In this document: one piece after another, positions 19,652 through 32,149 of the stretch | How the letters are laid out: each line of letters starts with the position of its first letter | Position numbering within the stretch: the stretch's first letter is position 1 | NCBI RefSeq assembly: GCF_017591425.1 | Contig: NW_024467120.1 | Location: 2,790,001 to 2,854,000 of the forward strand | DNA from: Ochotona curzoniae | Taxonomy: Eukaryota > Chordata > Mammalia > Lagomorpha > Ochotonidae | Reading direction: 5' to 3' | Length of the DNA: 64,000 nt | Position numbers and translations under genes: made by a program | Notes under the pieces: generated by a model | Seen by the model: the letters and a program-made list of their open reading frames with translations, nothing else | Told to the model about the DNA's origin: nothing | Database searches by the model: none

Positions 19652-21556
19652 ATAATTGATTATTTTTAAAAGATGCTTCCAGCTCTTCAAAGATGAGTTG
19701 CTATTTTGGGGGTCAGTGTCTCCCAGGGACATCTGCACCTCCAAGGGACACTAGAGAATCACAAAACACTGAAGGTTCTAGCAATGACACTGGCCCATTT
19801 TGGGCCAGGGCTCCTGCGGTCCCCGGGTGCCCTACATCACACCTGCAGGAGCCAGCTCTGTGTGGCCATCCACACATCCACCAGAGACCTCTTCCTAGCC
19901 ACAGACACCTGAGCCCCACAATCCTCTGTGCGAGCTCAGGTTTAAGATTTCACACCATGATCTTCAACATTAATTAGGATCATGCAGATGTCGAAAACCT
20001 TTGGACTTGATCACTGAGAACACAGTCACCATTACAGATGTTTCCACCCACACACTGTCTGGATTTCCAATTTAGTAGACCAAAAATACAACCCAGGACA
20101 ATGGGTATAAAACCTTTTAAGAGCTATGTACTGAGAAAGTCTGTTGGCCACAAAAGTAGTACTTCAATCTTGATCTCCCACAACACTTAAGACACACTTC
20201 AAACAGAGCACTGCCTGCACCTGCACTGCAGCACAACTTAACTTCACAGCACAAGATGCTCACCAGGCTTTGGACTGCAGACCCTTGGAAATAAACGTCC
20301 TCCCATCCACAGCTGAAACACCTCATCTCTAAGGGTTAGTGGCAGTGCCCAGCGTGCTGGCATGCTGATCCTAGTGCTGGACACCATCTTACTTCCAGCA
20401 ATCAGTTTAGCAAATGGGAACACCTGCAATTACCAGCTGTTGGCAGCCTATCGATGGGCAACTTGGGAATACATTAGGAGCACCAGGGCTGGCCCCGAGC
20501 CCTCCTGTGTCCACCTCCAGGCCCTCACAGCCAGCTCCCTGTGGGATGAGACGCAGGGCTACGGGGGCAGCTGAAGGGATGGTGAGAGGCAGAGCTCAAG
20601 AGAAGCTGCCCCATGGGTGTACCCTGGAAGCAGCGGGAGTATTGCTTCTTCCACAAGCAACGCTTCTTTGAGCTCTGGCCATGCTGGGATGCGTTCCTTT
20701 TCAGATCAAGGAGACTGCATTGAGGAGTTTGGGAAAATGGTAACATCTAGACTGTAACCTGAACTAGTGCGCCAGGCTTGCTTCTCCATAACATTTCTCT
20801 AGGGTTAATGGCTTGTGTGTTAACCCCTGCTCTTTCTGTCTGGTTGTGGGAATGTAACCTTTTCTAAGAACAGCTTAGAAATCAATCCACTATTTGGGAA
20901 GCACCCTAGGCAGCAGCTTTCCCAGCTACAAGGAAATCACTGTGTCCCTGACTCGGGCTAAGCCCCATGTCCCAGCTCACTTCTCCCTTCCCAGGCCAAT
21001 CTGGGAGAGTGCCACGGGATGTAGCTTCCCTGCAGTCACAGGCCTCCCTGCCCTCACCTGGGTGCAAAGCAGGGGCAGGCACTATGTCAATGTGGCAACT
21101 CCAGTACTACTCAGAGTGGGTGCTCTGACAAATGTACTGGCAACAATCGCAAGATGAGGACTGTGCCGTGGGTGCCAGGGGCAAGAGCAGGGGACAACTC
21201 TGGCACAAGTGCGTGTGGCCACTTGATGGCACAGCTGCCGAGGGCGGTTGCTGCAGGATAGGTGTCACAGGTATAGCCATGCACACCACAATCCAGGATG
21301 CAGCTGCATAGCTGCCAGGAGCCCCAGCGGCCATTGGATGTACAAAGAACCCACCATATAGTCATGAAGGTTGTAAGTAGGTACAGCGCATGGTGCTGGC
21401 AGGTTTCCAGGGGGTGGGCAATGGTCACACCATCATACTGGTGCACATCCCAGAACACCTGCACTTAACAAGATCCATCTCAGTTTGAAAGGGCCCTTAC
21501 TCAAGGGCTACTGACACCACTGGCAGAGAAATTCCTAACTTAAAGAACAGCACACA
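19652..21556. other. Unique intron, nothing recognised
   Basis: 1.9 kb without an identifiable repeat, exon or RNA. Open frames are short and unsupported. Confidence 0.55.
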
Positions 21557-21736
21557 GGCCCGGCGGCATGGCACAGCAGCTGAAGTCCTCGCCTTGAACT
21601 CGCCGGGATCCGATATGGGCACCAGTTCTAATCCCGGCAGCCCCACTTGCCACCCAGCTCCCTGCTTGTGGCCTGGGAAAGCAGTCGAGGATGGCTCAAA
21701 GCCTTGGGACCCTGCACCCATGTGGGATACCCATTC
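21557..21736 (+). mobile_element. 3'-truncated C-type SINE
   Basis: Clear head GGCCCGGCGGCATGGCACAG through CACCCATGTGGGATACCC, then unrelated sequence. The last third is missing. Confidence 0.85.
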
Positions 21737-22604
21737 CACACACAGAAAATGTTCAGTGAAAACAGTATGCTGTTAGGTTTTCTAAGCAAGGCTTTTCTCA
21801 CCACTAGCTTAGAAATCACACTGCTTTCTGTTTTATTTCAAAAGATAAAATGAATTAGATTTAGGGTGAGCTCTCTAAGAAATAGCAATTTGCCTCTACT
21901 ACTCTGGGAAAATCACTTAAAGGTTCTGCCACATGCTGCATTTCAGAACTACATAAAAGCTTGGAGTTTAAGTAGATATTTTGGTTCTAAAAAACATCTC
22001 AAATCATCTTTTGTTGAGCTGGTAGATTATACAATCACAGTTTCACTGCCCATGTGCCTGCAAGAGCCAGCGCTCATCAGATCTAACCCAGGTATCTGAA
22101 ACTCAGCCTGGCTCTCCACATGGGTGGCAGGGTCAAAGGACTCAGCCACCGCTTGCTCCTTTCCAAGGTGTGCCACTGCTGCAAAGGTGTCGGTGGAAGC
22201 AAATTTGGGACGGAAACTCAGGCACTCGGACACAGGTTGCGGATGTCACAGGGGGCGTCCTCACCTCCATGCTGGACGCCTTCACCCCCACTCCCATCTA
22301 TGTTGCACACGACAGACAGAGGGAGTTTTCCAGAAAAGCTGATCTGATCCCGTCTCCTTCGACCATGAACCTCCTCCCTGGGGCATGAGTAAGTCTTGTC
22401 AAGCATCACCCTCACTGCACGGGGCCGCAGGGGCCCGTTTCCAGCTCTGCATGCTGGGAAAGCAGGACACGGTCAGCCCTGGGGCTGGAGTCTCATCCTT
22501 TCAGGGATGTCAAAGGCCTGCTCCCTCAGAGCAGACGACCAGGGCCTCCTTAAGCAGGTCAAATCCCGCCTATCACAAAATCTCACCGGAGACTTTGTTT
22601 AAAC
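21737..22604. other. Unique intron, nothing recognised
   Basis: No repeat or exon identified. Confidence 0.5.
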
Positions 22605-23015
22605 ATTTTTTTTAAGATTTACTTCTTTTGGGCCCGGTGCGGTGGCGCAAGTGGTTAAGTCCTCGCCTTGCATGCCCGGGATCCCATATGGGCGCCGGTT
22701 CTAATCCCGGCAGCCCCACTTCTCATCCAGCTCCCTGCCTGTGGCCCGGGAAAGCAGTTGAGGACGGCCCAAGGCTTTGGGACCCTGCACCCGAGTGGGA
22801 GACCCGGGAGAGGCTTCTGGCTTCGGATCGGCATAGTATCGGCCCGTTGCGCTCACTTGGGGAGTGAATCATCGGATGGAAGATCTTCCTCTCTGTCTCT
22901 CCTCTCTGTATATCCGCCTTTCCAATGAAAAAAATAATAAAAATAAATCTTTAAAAAAAAAAGATTTACTTCTTTTATTGGAAAATCAGATCAGATTTAC
23001 AGAGAGGAGAGACGG
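22605..23015 (-). mobile_element. Truncated C-type SINE split by a younger SINE
   Basis: The reversed tail TTTTAAGATTTACTTCTTTT (to 22629) and its continuation at 22977 (ATTGGAAAATCAG, ACAGAGAGGAGAGACGG) are parts of one minus-strand SINE 3' end, interrupted by the insertion at 22630-22960. Confidence 0.75.
22630..22960 (+). mobile_element. Young C-type SINE nested in older SINE, with TSD
   Basis: GGGCCCGGTGCGGTGGCGCA head to A-rich tail. The exact 16-bp direct repeat AAGATTTACTTCTTTT flanks it at 22614-22629 and 22961-22976. Confidence 0.95.
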
Positions 23016-23180
23016 AAAAGCAGACTGATGGAATTGTAACTCCTTATGAAGAAAAGTACTGTTGTGACAATATGGAAAAATCAATTGGGGGTGGATATTG
23101 GGAGGAATAGATCCTAGACTAAATCCTAGACTATTCAAAATTGTATGATAAAATCCAAAATTAAAAAGAAAAAAGAAAGT
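23015..23180 (+). mobile_element. L1 3' end fragment
   Basis: Shares CTTATGAAGAA, TACTGTTGTGACAATATGG-type sequence, a G-rich stretch and an A-rich tail with the fragment at 37140-37490. The layout fits a lagomorph L1 3' UTR; the family is recognised from memory only. Confidence 0.5.
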
Positions 23181-23262
23181 AGCAAGAAACTGCCTTGGCT
23201 TCAGGTCAGGCCAAGTCTCCGATTATGACAGCAAAAGCAGATTAAACAAAACAAGATGATAG

Positions 23263-23591
23263 GCCCGGTGCCATGGCCTAGCACCTAAAGTCCTCGACTT
23301 GAACTCACCGGGATCCCTTATGGGCACCAGTTCTAATCCCGGCAGCTCCACTTGCCATCCAGCTCCCTGCCCGTGGCCTGGGAAAGCAGTCAAGGACTGC
23401 CCAATGCTTTGGGACCCTGCACCCGTGTGGGATACTTGGAGGAGGTTCCTGGCACCTGGCTTTGGATCAGCACAGCACCGGCCGTTGTGGTCACTTGGGG
23501 AGTGAATCATCGGATGGAAGATCTTCCTCTCTGTCTCTCCTCCTCTCTGTATATCTGACTTTGTAATAAAAAATAAATCTTTAAAAAAAAC
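23263..23591 (+). mobile_element. C-type SINE
   Basis: GGCCCGGTGCCATGGCCTAG head, GCAGCTCCACTTGCC, GGAGTGAATCATCGGATGG, and the GTAATAAAAAATAAATC tail variant also found at 26350 and 61567. Confidence 0.9.
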
Positions 23592-23649
23592 CAAACAGAT
23601 AAAAATGAACTCCATCAAAATATAAAACATTAAAACTTCAAACATTAAA

Positions 23650-23888
23650 ACCACTATTTGGAATGTTGACTCAAGTCTTGGCTGCTCTGCATCCAGTCCT
23701 CCTCACGGGCCTGAAAAGGAAGCAAGTGACGACCCAGGCACTGGGGTCCCTGCCAGCCACGGGAGGGACCCAGATGAAGCCCCAGGCTCCTGGCTTCAGC
23801 TTAGTCCAACTCCAACTATTGCCATTTGGGGAGTGAACCTCTGAATGTTTGCCTCTCTCTATCAATCTGCTTTTCAAATAAACAAATA
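23650..23888 (+). mobile_element. 5'-truncated old C-type SINE
   Basis: Starts near GACTCAAGTCTTGGCTGCTC and continues to TTTGGGGAGTGAAC and GCTTTTCAAATAAAC. The head is missing. Confidence 0.75.
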
Positions 23889-23989
23889 TACTACTGAAAA
23901 AATAACAATCCAGAAAGTGGGAGAAGACATTGGAAAATGATAGATCTGAGGAAAAAACTGTATTGTGTTGAAAAGCCTGCTCTGGGCAA

Positions 23990-24170
23990 ATGCTTGGTGC
24001 ACTGGTCGGTGCCTCTGGGGGCACGCTGCACCCACTGGGAGACTAGGAAGAAGCTCCTGGCTCCTGGGTTTGTATTGGCGCAGCTCTAGCTGCTGTGGCC
24101 ATTTGGAAAGTGAACCAAAAGATGGAAGATCTTTCTCTTTGTAATTTTGCCTTTTAAATAAAAACAATTT
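23990..24170 (+). mobile_element. Fragment of old C-type SINE
   Basis: 3' half only: GGGAGACTAGGAAGAAGCTC, CATTTGGAAAGTGAACC, GCCTTTTAAATAAAAAC. A central deletion is likely. Confidence 0.7.
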
Positions 24171-24184
24171 CTTTTAAAAGAAAA

Positions 24185-24700
24185 TTTTTGTGACAAGTGT
24201 TGGCACTGATGGGGAGAAATTAGAACCCTAATATGTTGCAGGTAGAAAGGTAAAAAGTTCAACATAAATGTTTCATCCAACCCAGCAATTACACTCTGGA
24301 GAATTTAAGCTGCTTTTCCACACGAAGGCTTCCACGGGAATGTTTATAGCAGTACTCCCCAGGGCACAAGGCAGTGACTCTTCATCACTGTGACGTGGAA
24401 AGATCCAGGGTGGTACATACGCGCCATGGATCAAACTCCCACATATCATGCTAAACGAAAAAAGGCAGAAACAAAGGACTGCACACGATCCTAGTCAAAC
24501 TACACGCCCAGGAAAAGGTAAACAGTTGGAAAGCTGCTTGGGAGCTGAACAAAATGGGTCTTTTTCTGGTGACAGAAATGTTCCAAACTTGGGTGGTGGG
24601 GATGGATGCAAAACTCCTCATAGTTTCTCAAGGTCACGGGATTACTTACGCACAATGAAACTCTGAATTCCGTGGTACGTTAGCTGTAATTCCATGCAAT
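24185..24700 (+). mobile_element. Ancient L1 fragment (ORF2 end and 3' UTR)
   Basis: Landmarks of old mammalian L1 appear in correct order: GACAAGTGTTGGC then GGAGAAATTAGAACCCT, CCAGCAATTACACTCTGG, TGTTTATAGCAGTA, CATATCATGCTAAACGAAAA, GGTGACAGAAATGTTCC and GGGTGGTGGGGATGG. Heavily mutated, with no open ORF2. Confidence 0.8.
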
Positions 24701-26208
24701 AATCTAAAAACGAAAGCCCCCCCCATGAGCAGACTCCCCTGCAGGGGGAGTCCCGGGGAGGCACACGTACCACCAGCACCAGCGTCTCTGGCGGGGGGGG
24801 GCAGCCTGACGTGTGGGAAGAGCAGAGCTATGAACAGCGGTCACACACTGGCTGGGCAACCGTGGACAGCAATGACAAATCTCCCCAAGGAGAGGGGGCA
24901 GTGCCAGGAACACCAGCTGCTGCTGTCCCTGACGGAGGTCCAGACATACCAACCCCAAACGTGACACCTTGGTAGATGCCAGAATGTCTTTCTTACCTTC
25001 CCCTACCCCCTGTCCCAGGAGGAGTCCACAGACCTGACGCAGGTGCCAAGCTCTTGATCCCAGGGGGAATGGAGTGGACTTTCCTCAGAAGACACCATGG
25101 CCCAGAGCACCCCAAACACACAGCTCTGCGCAGTCTCCCTCCCTATCACCTTCCAATCACTTCTTGGCCCATCAAACGTCTAGACTCTTCTCTGTGACAC
25201 TTAGCATAACCACACAGAGTTCTTCTTTCCCTTTCCCTGGAGAGTCATCTTGAAATACAACTTATGCAAAACATGCAGCAAATAGATCAAGATTTTTTTT
25301 CTCATTAATCTGTTATAAGTGCCTCAGCTACGAACCCTGCAATGTATGAGGGGAAATCACCCCGGACTCCTGCGGCTGCAGCTCCAACAGTCACCAGTGG
25401 CTGAGCTGTGGTCAAATCCAACAACTGAGTTCACCTGCCACATCACCACAATATCGACAGAGTTGCTCATTCTCTCCCTCACCTTCCAATTTTGTCCATT
25501 CTGCCTCCAAAATTTTATTTGACACCATTTTTGGCTCTCAGCCCGATTACTGCCTCCATCTTGGTCCTCTTCCCTCTGCTAGCCCCTAACTGTTGTCCCC
25601 TCCTTCCAGTTAGCTCCTCAGCTATCCATGTACCACACTGAACACCCAGGGAACTTTCCAGTCACAAATCAGCTTATTGCCTCCTACACATTCCTCAAAA
25701 TCCTTGCTGCCTCTCCATTCCAACCAAAATACAATCCCAACCCTGCATAACTGTTCATCAAGCTGATGCAATGGAGGCCCACCGCCTCCAAACACAGCGC
25801 CTTGGCATGTGAGAACACAGCAGATGACGGAAGGCCACGCCCATTTCCTGCCACGTTTCCCCTAGAGCATTCCACGCAGGCAGCTCCTGAGACACTCCAA
25901 GGAGAACGTTCCCCTGGTGCTAAAGGAACACGCACTCCGCTCTCAGAAGACAACGTGATCATTCCCTAACGCAATTTACAGGCTCTATGTCTTCACCTTT
26001 CACCCTCTGTGAACTCACTGCTCAAACCTAATACATCATGCTGCTGATGCCTGAGCTCCAGCGGTGCGGAGCAGAGGGAGGGATCTTTAAGAGGTGGGAC
26101 TGGTCCCTTTCTGTAAAACCTGCTTATACCAAAAGTAAGTCCAAAGAATCAATTCCTAAATTTCAAAGTACAAAGCCGCATAAAGATATTACTAGGGCTT
26201 AAAAATGA
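24701..26208. other. Unique intron, nothing recognised
   Basis: 1.5 kb without a repeat I can name. Confidence 0.5.
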
Positions 26209-26349
26209 TACCACAGAAGTATGATGTGTCAGCTCTGGTCTCAGCTGCTCCAGTTCCAATCCAGTTTCCCGCAAATAGCCTGGGAGGACTGGGAGGATGA
26301 CCCAGGTTCCTGCACCCATGTGGGAGAGCCAGAAGAAATTCCCAGCTCA
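26209..26349 (+). mobile_element. Old C-type SINE, 5' part (split by next entry)
   Basis: Diverged body ending AGAAGAAATTCCCAGCTCA, where a younger SINE has inserted. Its continuation is at 26708-26800 (GTGAGTGAACCAGAAGATG, then a TCTCTCTTTATCTCTC tract). Confidence 0.75.
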
Positions 26350-26692
26350 GGGCCTGGCGGCGTGGCATAGCACCTAAAGTCCTCACCTTGAACACGCCGG
26401 AATCCCGTATGGGCGCCAGTTCTAATCCCAGCTGCTCCACTTCTCATCCAGCTCCCTGCTTGTGGCTTGGGAAAGCAGTCGAGGACGGCCCAGGGCTTTG
26501 GGACCCTGCACCTGCGTGGGAGACCCAGAAGAGGTTCCTGGTTCCCAGCTTTGGATCGGTGGAGCACCAGCCTGTTGCGCTCACTTGGGGAGTGAATCAT
26601 TGGACGGAAGATCTTCCTCTCTGTCTCTCCTCCTCTCTGTATATCTGACTTTGTAATAAAAATAAATAAAAATCTTAAAAAGAAAAAAAAAA
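26350..26692 (+). mobile_element. C-type SINE nested in older SINE, with TSD
   Basis: Full length, with GTAATAAAAATAAATAAA tail. Flanked by a 15-bp direct repeat with one mismatch, GAAATTCCCAGCTCA at 26335-26349 and GAAACTCCCAGCTCA at 26693-26707. Confidence 0.93.
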
Positions 26693-26707
26693 GAAACTCC
26701 CAGCTCA

Positions 26708-26800
26708 GCTCATGTTTTTGCAAGCCACAGGGTGAGTGAACCAGAAGATGAAAGATTCTCATATTCTCTCTTTATCTCTCTAACTCTGCACAAAAATATG
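26708..26800 (+). mobile_element. Old C-type SINE, 3' part
   Basis: Remainder of the SINE that starts at 26209, displaced by the nested insertion. Confidence 0.65.
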
Positions 26801-29018
26801 GTGTTTCATGTGCAGAGTACTGGTCCCCCCGTGGCAAAGGGAGGGACTGCTGACCACAGGCCACAGGAGCTTCCCTATGGGGAGGCACCTGTCATCTCAC
26901 GCACCTTGGAGTCCTGCCGACTTTCATCTGCTCTGCCCGCACCTTCCCCTAATCTGCTCCCACCCCTTCCACAGCCCCGAACTCTGTTCTTAGCCTAGTG
27001 CTCTCTTCCTTGGGCCCATTCGTCTCCCCTAAACGTCACTGACTCTTCCACAAAAGCTGCCCTCTTCACACACAACTTGTGGACTACAACCATCAGGCCC
27101 TCCTGTGAACCCTGTGCGTGTGCGCATGACCACACCTAACCACCTTCAGGACGCAGCAGAGTCCCTCTTAGCTCTAAGTTATACACGATCTCCATATTCT
27201 TGTCCAAACATAACTTGGCACTGTAATCTACTCTGGCTCAGAGACTGAGTAAATCCATTTCCAGTTTACTAACAATAACCTTTTGAAATAAAATGAAATG
27301 TACACAAGAGAAGCAAAAACAAGGAAACAAAAACTAGAAAACACACCCTATGTATGCTCACATCCCATCAAAAGACCCTAACGTGCAAATGAACTTCACG
27401 CTTTCAACTCAAGATCTGAGTAACGTTTCTGCAAAAATCAATTCTATTCAGTAATGTGTTATGACATACTACAATGTATAATGTTCAGTAATTTATTATG
27501 GTGTGTCCCTTTGGCTGGTTCTTGTTTTTACTGGATGTTCTAGACAAACCAAGAACCAAAACATACTTTCTTCTCAATCGATACACACACTGCTAACATT
27601 GTAAGAGTTCGTAAGTAGCTTCACACCCAGACTGGAAGACAGATATACACAAGAGGAGAAATTTCAGACTTCTCACATCCACAGTGCTGTAGAAATACAG
27701 ACAGAAGGGACAGACAACGATATAGATTTAGATATAAAGGTGATTCAAACATATCAGAAAGTGCTAAAATTTCTTTTAAAATAAACATAAAGCCCAATCA
27801 TCGATATCATCTCCAAAATGGAAAATGAAGTAAAAATGTGGGTGTTTTAACACAAAACATTTCTGAAATGCAGACGCACAAGGGACCTACATGGAACCTG
27901 CATATTATCCCTCCAAAAAATTGCTATATGCAGGTTTCAATTTTCTGCAGCAAACACCCTTATCTTTCCAGCCCATTTTTCCCCTAGAAACACTGGAAGT
28001 ACCCTCACGCTGTAAGATGTTCAGAACAAATTGCACTGCAGCAGCAGCCTGGCTCTTGCTGCAGCTTCACGCAGACTGAGGGCTGAAGCCCTGCCTCCCG
28101 TCACGCGCGGTGCTAGGGAGTCTCAGGGAGGACAGCCACTTCCAGCCGGCGTGCTCAGCCCACAAAGACCCAAAGCACCATCACAAGGAAGATAATGTTA
28201 TCAACGCAGAAACGGTTCAACCTGACATGCCACAGCTACAACATCAATTGTACACACTTGCAGTGACAGAGGTAAACGCACAATGGTGGAAAGAGCTATC
28301 TAAGAGCCAACATTTTCACTGCTTTTCTATCTCACAGATTGACATGAACAGAGAGCAACTCGTTAAAGCAACTGGAAGCAGCCCATGGAAGACTCCGGGA
28401 ATTTCTGACATATATAGCCTACTTTTGGAAAAGTCTAAAAATACCACAAATAGTTCTGCCCATCAGTCTAGCATTGCCACTGAAGAGAACAAAAGGAGGA
28501 TAAAGGAGAGGAACCAGAAAATGCATTGCTGTTTTGTCAGGTCATATAAGAACAATGCACTCATTTTGCTAACAATGCCCTATTTTTGTACCTGCCCCGA
28601 CTTCCGTCCTGGGCAAGCACCACCACCACAACCAGCACTGACATCCCACCTTCTAGACAAGGCATCTGCTGGCTGGTAACAATTAAATTATTTCCCCTTC
28701 TACAAAGTAAACCTATAAGACACAGTGATTCTACTCGCAGAGTGAACACTTTATGGGGTATTCTCTAAAAGAATTCTCCAAAACCAATTTCACTCGCAGC
28801 TTTTAGTGAAATTTCACTTAAAGGGAACAGTACTTTGATAAATAACAAAATTTGCAAACAAAGGCATTTTGTTCACCGAATATTAAACTATGAAAACAGA
28901 GTCACACTGTCAGAAAACTAGAGACCCACACAACACCTACAGTCATTGTGGGTCTCAGATCATATGCTGCATGAGTGAGGGGCAAATTTCCTATTGTACT
29001 ACGAGGCAGGAAATGATT
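26801..29018. other. Unique intron including a 189-codon open frame
   Basis: No repeat recognised. A plus-strand frame at 28110-28679 is open for 189 codons in ordinary 45-50% GC sequence. It has no recognisable domain, no signal peptide and no close splice-site or promoter context. I regard it as probably fortuitous. Confidence 0.5.
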
Positions 29019-29322
29019 TGGGGGCTGGTGTGGAGGCCTATCAAGTTAATCTTCCACCTATGGGCACGGGTTCAAGTCCTGACTGCTTCACTTCAGGTTC
29101 TGCTCCTTGCTAATGGCCTCAGAAAGCAGCAGAGGACAGCTCAAATCCTTGGACCCCTACACCCACACAGGAGATCTGGAAGAAGCCCCTGGCTCCTGGT
29201 TTTGGAACAGCCCAGCTCAGGCTGTGGTGGTCATTTGGGGAGTGAACCAGCAGATGGAAAACCTCTGTCATTCCCTCTCTTTGCAACTCTTTCACACAAA
29301 ATAAACAAACCTTAAAAAAAAA
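29019..29322 (+). mobile_element. Old C-type SINE
   Basis: GGGGGCTGGTGTGGAGGCCT head, GGCCTCAGAAAGCAGCAGAGG, GGGGAGTGAACCAGCAGATG and the CACAAAATAAACAAACC tail. Confidence 0.8.
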
Positions 29323-29825
29323 TGGTTTAACATCTATTTCACTAACTAACAAACAACATTATAGCTTCTTTCTTAATGGCATTATAACAGCTATTATAAC
29401 AGCTATTATAACAGCTATGGGACCACAATGGGATTGTGGCCGTAGTACAGTCCTATTTCTTGAACGTACATCCCATGATACTGCCAGAAATGATACGCCA
29501 CACGACTGGAAGCCGATGGGGGACAGGAAGGGAATGCCTAACAGAAAGGGTGCTAGAGCGTGTTATTTATCGGAATTCCTGTAACTGCCTACTCAACAGA
29601 AGAAGAGATTTCAGCTAGTCACAATTTACTCAAAGAGCTGTCAATCTGAATTAGAAGACTGAAAAGGTATCCCACCTGTTACACTAAACCCTGTGTTAAT
29701 CTCTTTAAGAACCGTAAGCCGCTGATTAGCAAAGAATTCTCCCCTCACCTACCTCCTTTCACTTTGACTGTACCCACGGCTTCTGGGGTTCCAACAGCCA
29801 TGGGGCAACCTTTCCCAGACACTGT
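29323..29825. other. Unique intron with small 12-bp tandem repeat
   Basis: Nothing recognised except the 12-bp repeat at 29381. Confidence 0.5.
29381..29416. repeat. 12-bp tandem repeat, three copies
   Basis: The ATTATAACAGCT unit is repeated three times without change. Confidence 0.95.
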
Positions 29826-30120
29826 GGGGCCAGCATGTGGCATGGCATGTAGAGCTGCATCCCATAAGGGGACTGTTTGGGCCCCAGCTGCTCTACTTTC
29901 AAGCCAGTTCGCTATTAATATCCTCGGAAGGACAGCAGATCACGGCCCAAGTGTCTGGGCTGGTACGATTCACTTGGGAGACCTGGAAGAAGCTCCTGGC
30001 TTCAGTTCATCCTCCCCCGGCCACTGCAGCCACCTGGGCAGTGAACCAGCTGGTACAAGAGCCCTCCCGCCCTCTGCCTTTCCCTCTCTCTGTAATTCTT
30101 TCAAATAATCTTAAAAAGAA
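29826..30120 (+). mobile_element. Old C-type SINE
   Basis: Diverged copy with CAGCTGCTCTACTTTCAAG, GGGAGACCTGGAAGAAGCTC, GGCAGTGAACCAGC and a TTTCAAATAATC tail. Confidence 0.75.
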
Positions 30121-30794
30121 AATAGCAAGAAAATAAAAATTTTAAAAGCCTTGCTTGTAGTTCTAAGACAGAGGCATCAAGTCCCAGAGGTTCAGTGAAC
30201 ACAGAATGGCCCGTGACCTTCTCTAGGTGCCCGTCACCGCTACTAGGCCTGCACTGCCACCCCTCATAGCCCATGGGAATCTGGAGGCCACCTGAGTCCC
30301 ACAGAGCCACTGACCGCCTCCCAGGGGTGCCACGGGCTTGCTAGCAGGAAGACACATGGTCTTACAGATCTTTTATATCCTGCACTTGGACTCTGCAGGT
30401 GCAGAATAAGAAAATGAATCCATCAAACTCAAAATTCATAGCTCAGGCTAAAACTCTAAGTATTTTGAATTTTTTTTTTTTGCCTTCTGTAGTTTCAAGA
30501 CATTTTTCAAAAACAGTTTTAATTTTACTAGTATAATTATTAGTAAATGCCTCCTGAAACAAGGTTTTGAGTTCTCAATACATATTTATGGCAACAGTCA
30601 AATAATATATGCATGTGAACAATGACCATAACTCACAGGGTTGATTTTGTTTTCATTAAAGAAACAGCTCATCTAGTACAGTTAATTTAAAAATGGAAAG
30701 TTGGGGATACTAGCAACATAATTAGGACAAATTCCTAATTGCAGAAACTTCAAATTGTCTTCCATATTTACTGTGGCTAGCCCATTATGATTCT
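30121..30794. other. Unique AT-rich intron
   Basis: Nothing recognised. Confidence 0.5.
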
Positions 30795-30960
30795 GTGTAT
30801 TCTCACAGAAGTCCCAGAATCAGGCACTATTATTCCCTATTTCACGGAGGAGCAAAGAGGCCCAACGGCAACACTCCTTGCCCAGGGCGTTTCTGAAAGG
30901 CAGCCAGCGATGGGACTGCTTTAACCCCAGCCTGTGGGCTGCAAACACGGACAGTCTCCC
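30795..30960 (-). mobile_element. MIR-like ancient SINE
   Basis: The plus strand follows the reversed MIR order: CACTATTATTCCCTATTTCA, GAGGAGCAAAGAGGCCCAA, CTTGCCCAGGG and GGCAGCCAGCGATGGGAC. Divergence is as expected for an element shared by all mammals. Confidence 0.55.
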
Positions 30961-31458
30961 CTCAGCTGAGGGAGACTCCCCCGCCAACATTCACTATATA
31001 CAGGAAGTTTGCTTTCTGCTGCTGTGTCTTTGTATCTTACAAGTACAGACATAAGACAGAGAGACCAAACAATGCAGAACAAGTCTGGAAGCCTGTTGCC
31101 CTGGCTCTGTGCTCGTGCATACAAGTCTGCTCTGGCCACGCAGAGCGTGAGCTAAGCCCCCACTGAGCCTGAGTTCATTCCTGCAGCGACTCAAGGCTGG
31201 AGCTCCTGTTACTGCCTTCATTTTTCATAGCACAAACTGACGCTCACACCAGTTTGGCAACAGCCTCACTGCTTCCGGGTTCTTCATTATCTGTGACCCT
31301 GCCCAACACATGCCTGTATGGATTAACCTGAAATGCACAATTTAAGGATTAAAGTTACTGTTTTCACTTATGCTGTTCTTCTAGGCATATTCAAATTTGT
31401 AATGTAGTGTTCAAAGTAAGGAAGACATTTGGAAAAGTGGTTAAGACATCACATTTTG
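30961..31458. other. Unique intron, nothing recognised
   Basis: No repeat or exon identified. GTGGTTAAGACATCAC near 31438 may be a scrap of old SINE head. Confidence 0.45.
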
Positions 31459-31783
31459 GGGCCTGGGGCTGTGGCTTAGCAGCTAAAGTGTTCGCCTATG
31501 GTTGCATGCACCGGGATCCCATATGGGCACCAGGTTCTAATCCCAGCGGCCCCGCTTCCCATCCAGCTCCCTGCTTTGGCCTGGGAAAGCAGTGGAGGAC
31601 TGCCCAAAGCCTTGGGACCCTGTACCCACATGGCAGACCTGGAAGAGATTCCTGGTTCCTGGCTTCAGATTGGCGTAGCTCCTCCTGTCATTGCAGTCAC
31701 TTGGGGAGTGAATCATTGGATGGAAGATCTTCCTCTCTGTCTCTCCTCCTCTCTGTATATCTGACTTTCCAATAAAAATAAAT
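31459..31783 (+). mobile_element. C-type SINE
   Basis: GGGCCTGGGGCTGTGGCTTAG head, CATATGGGCACCAGG, GGAGTGAATCATTGGATGG and the CCAATAAAAATAAATCT end. Confidence 0.9.
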
Positions 31784-31930
31784 CTGGTGATGGCCCAAAT
31801 CACTGGGTCACTGCCAGACTGAGTACCCAGCTCCTGGCTTTGGCCTGGCCCGGCATCGGCAGGTACAGGCCTTTGGGGAGTGAACCAGCAGATGGGAGGC
31901 CTTGGTCTCTCTTTGCCTTCCAAATAAACA
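31784..31930 (+). mobile_element. 3' half of older C-type SINE
   Basis: GATGGCCCAAATCACTGGG to GGGGAGTGAACCAGCAGATG and CCTTCCAAATAAAC, directly after the previous SINE. The previous SINE may have landed inside this one. Confidence 0.7.
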
Positions 31931-32149
31931 AGATAAGGAAAGAGACAATGATCAACAGTAATTTTCTAAAGTAGACAATGTTTTTTTCCTACCTTTATCA
32001 TCATACACGTGTTGAGAAACCAAAGCAGAGGTAATTTCACATTCAAGCATTTGAACTTAGGAAATCACTAACATTTTTGAGGCTGTTCATTTGGAATGCA
32101 CTTAATTGTAAAATTCTTCCAGATGAGAAACATGAGCACCAGCGTCGTT

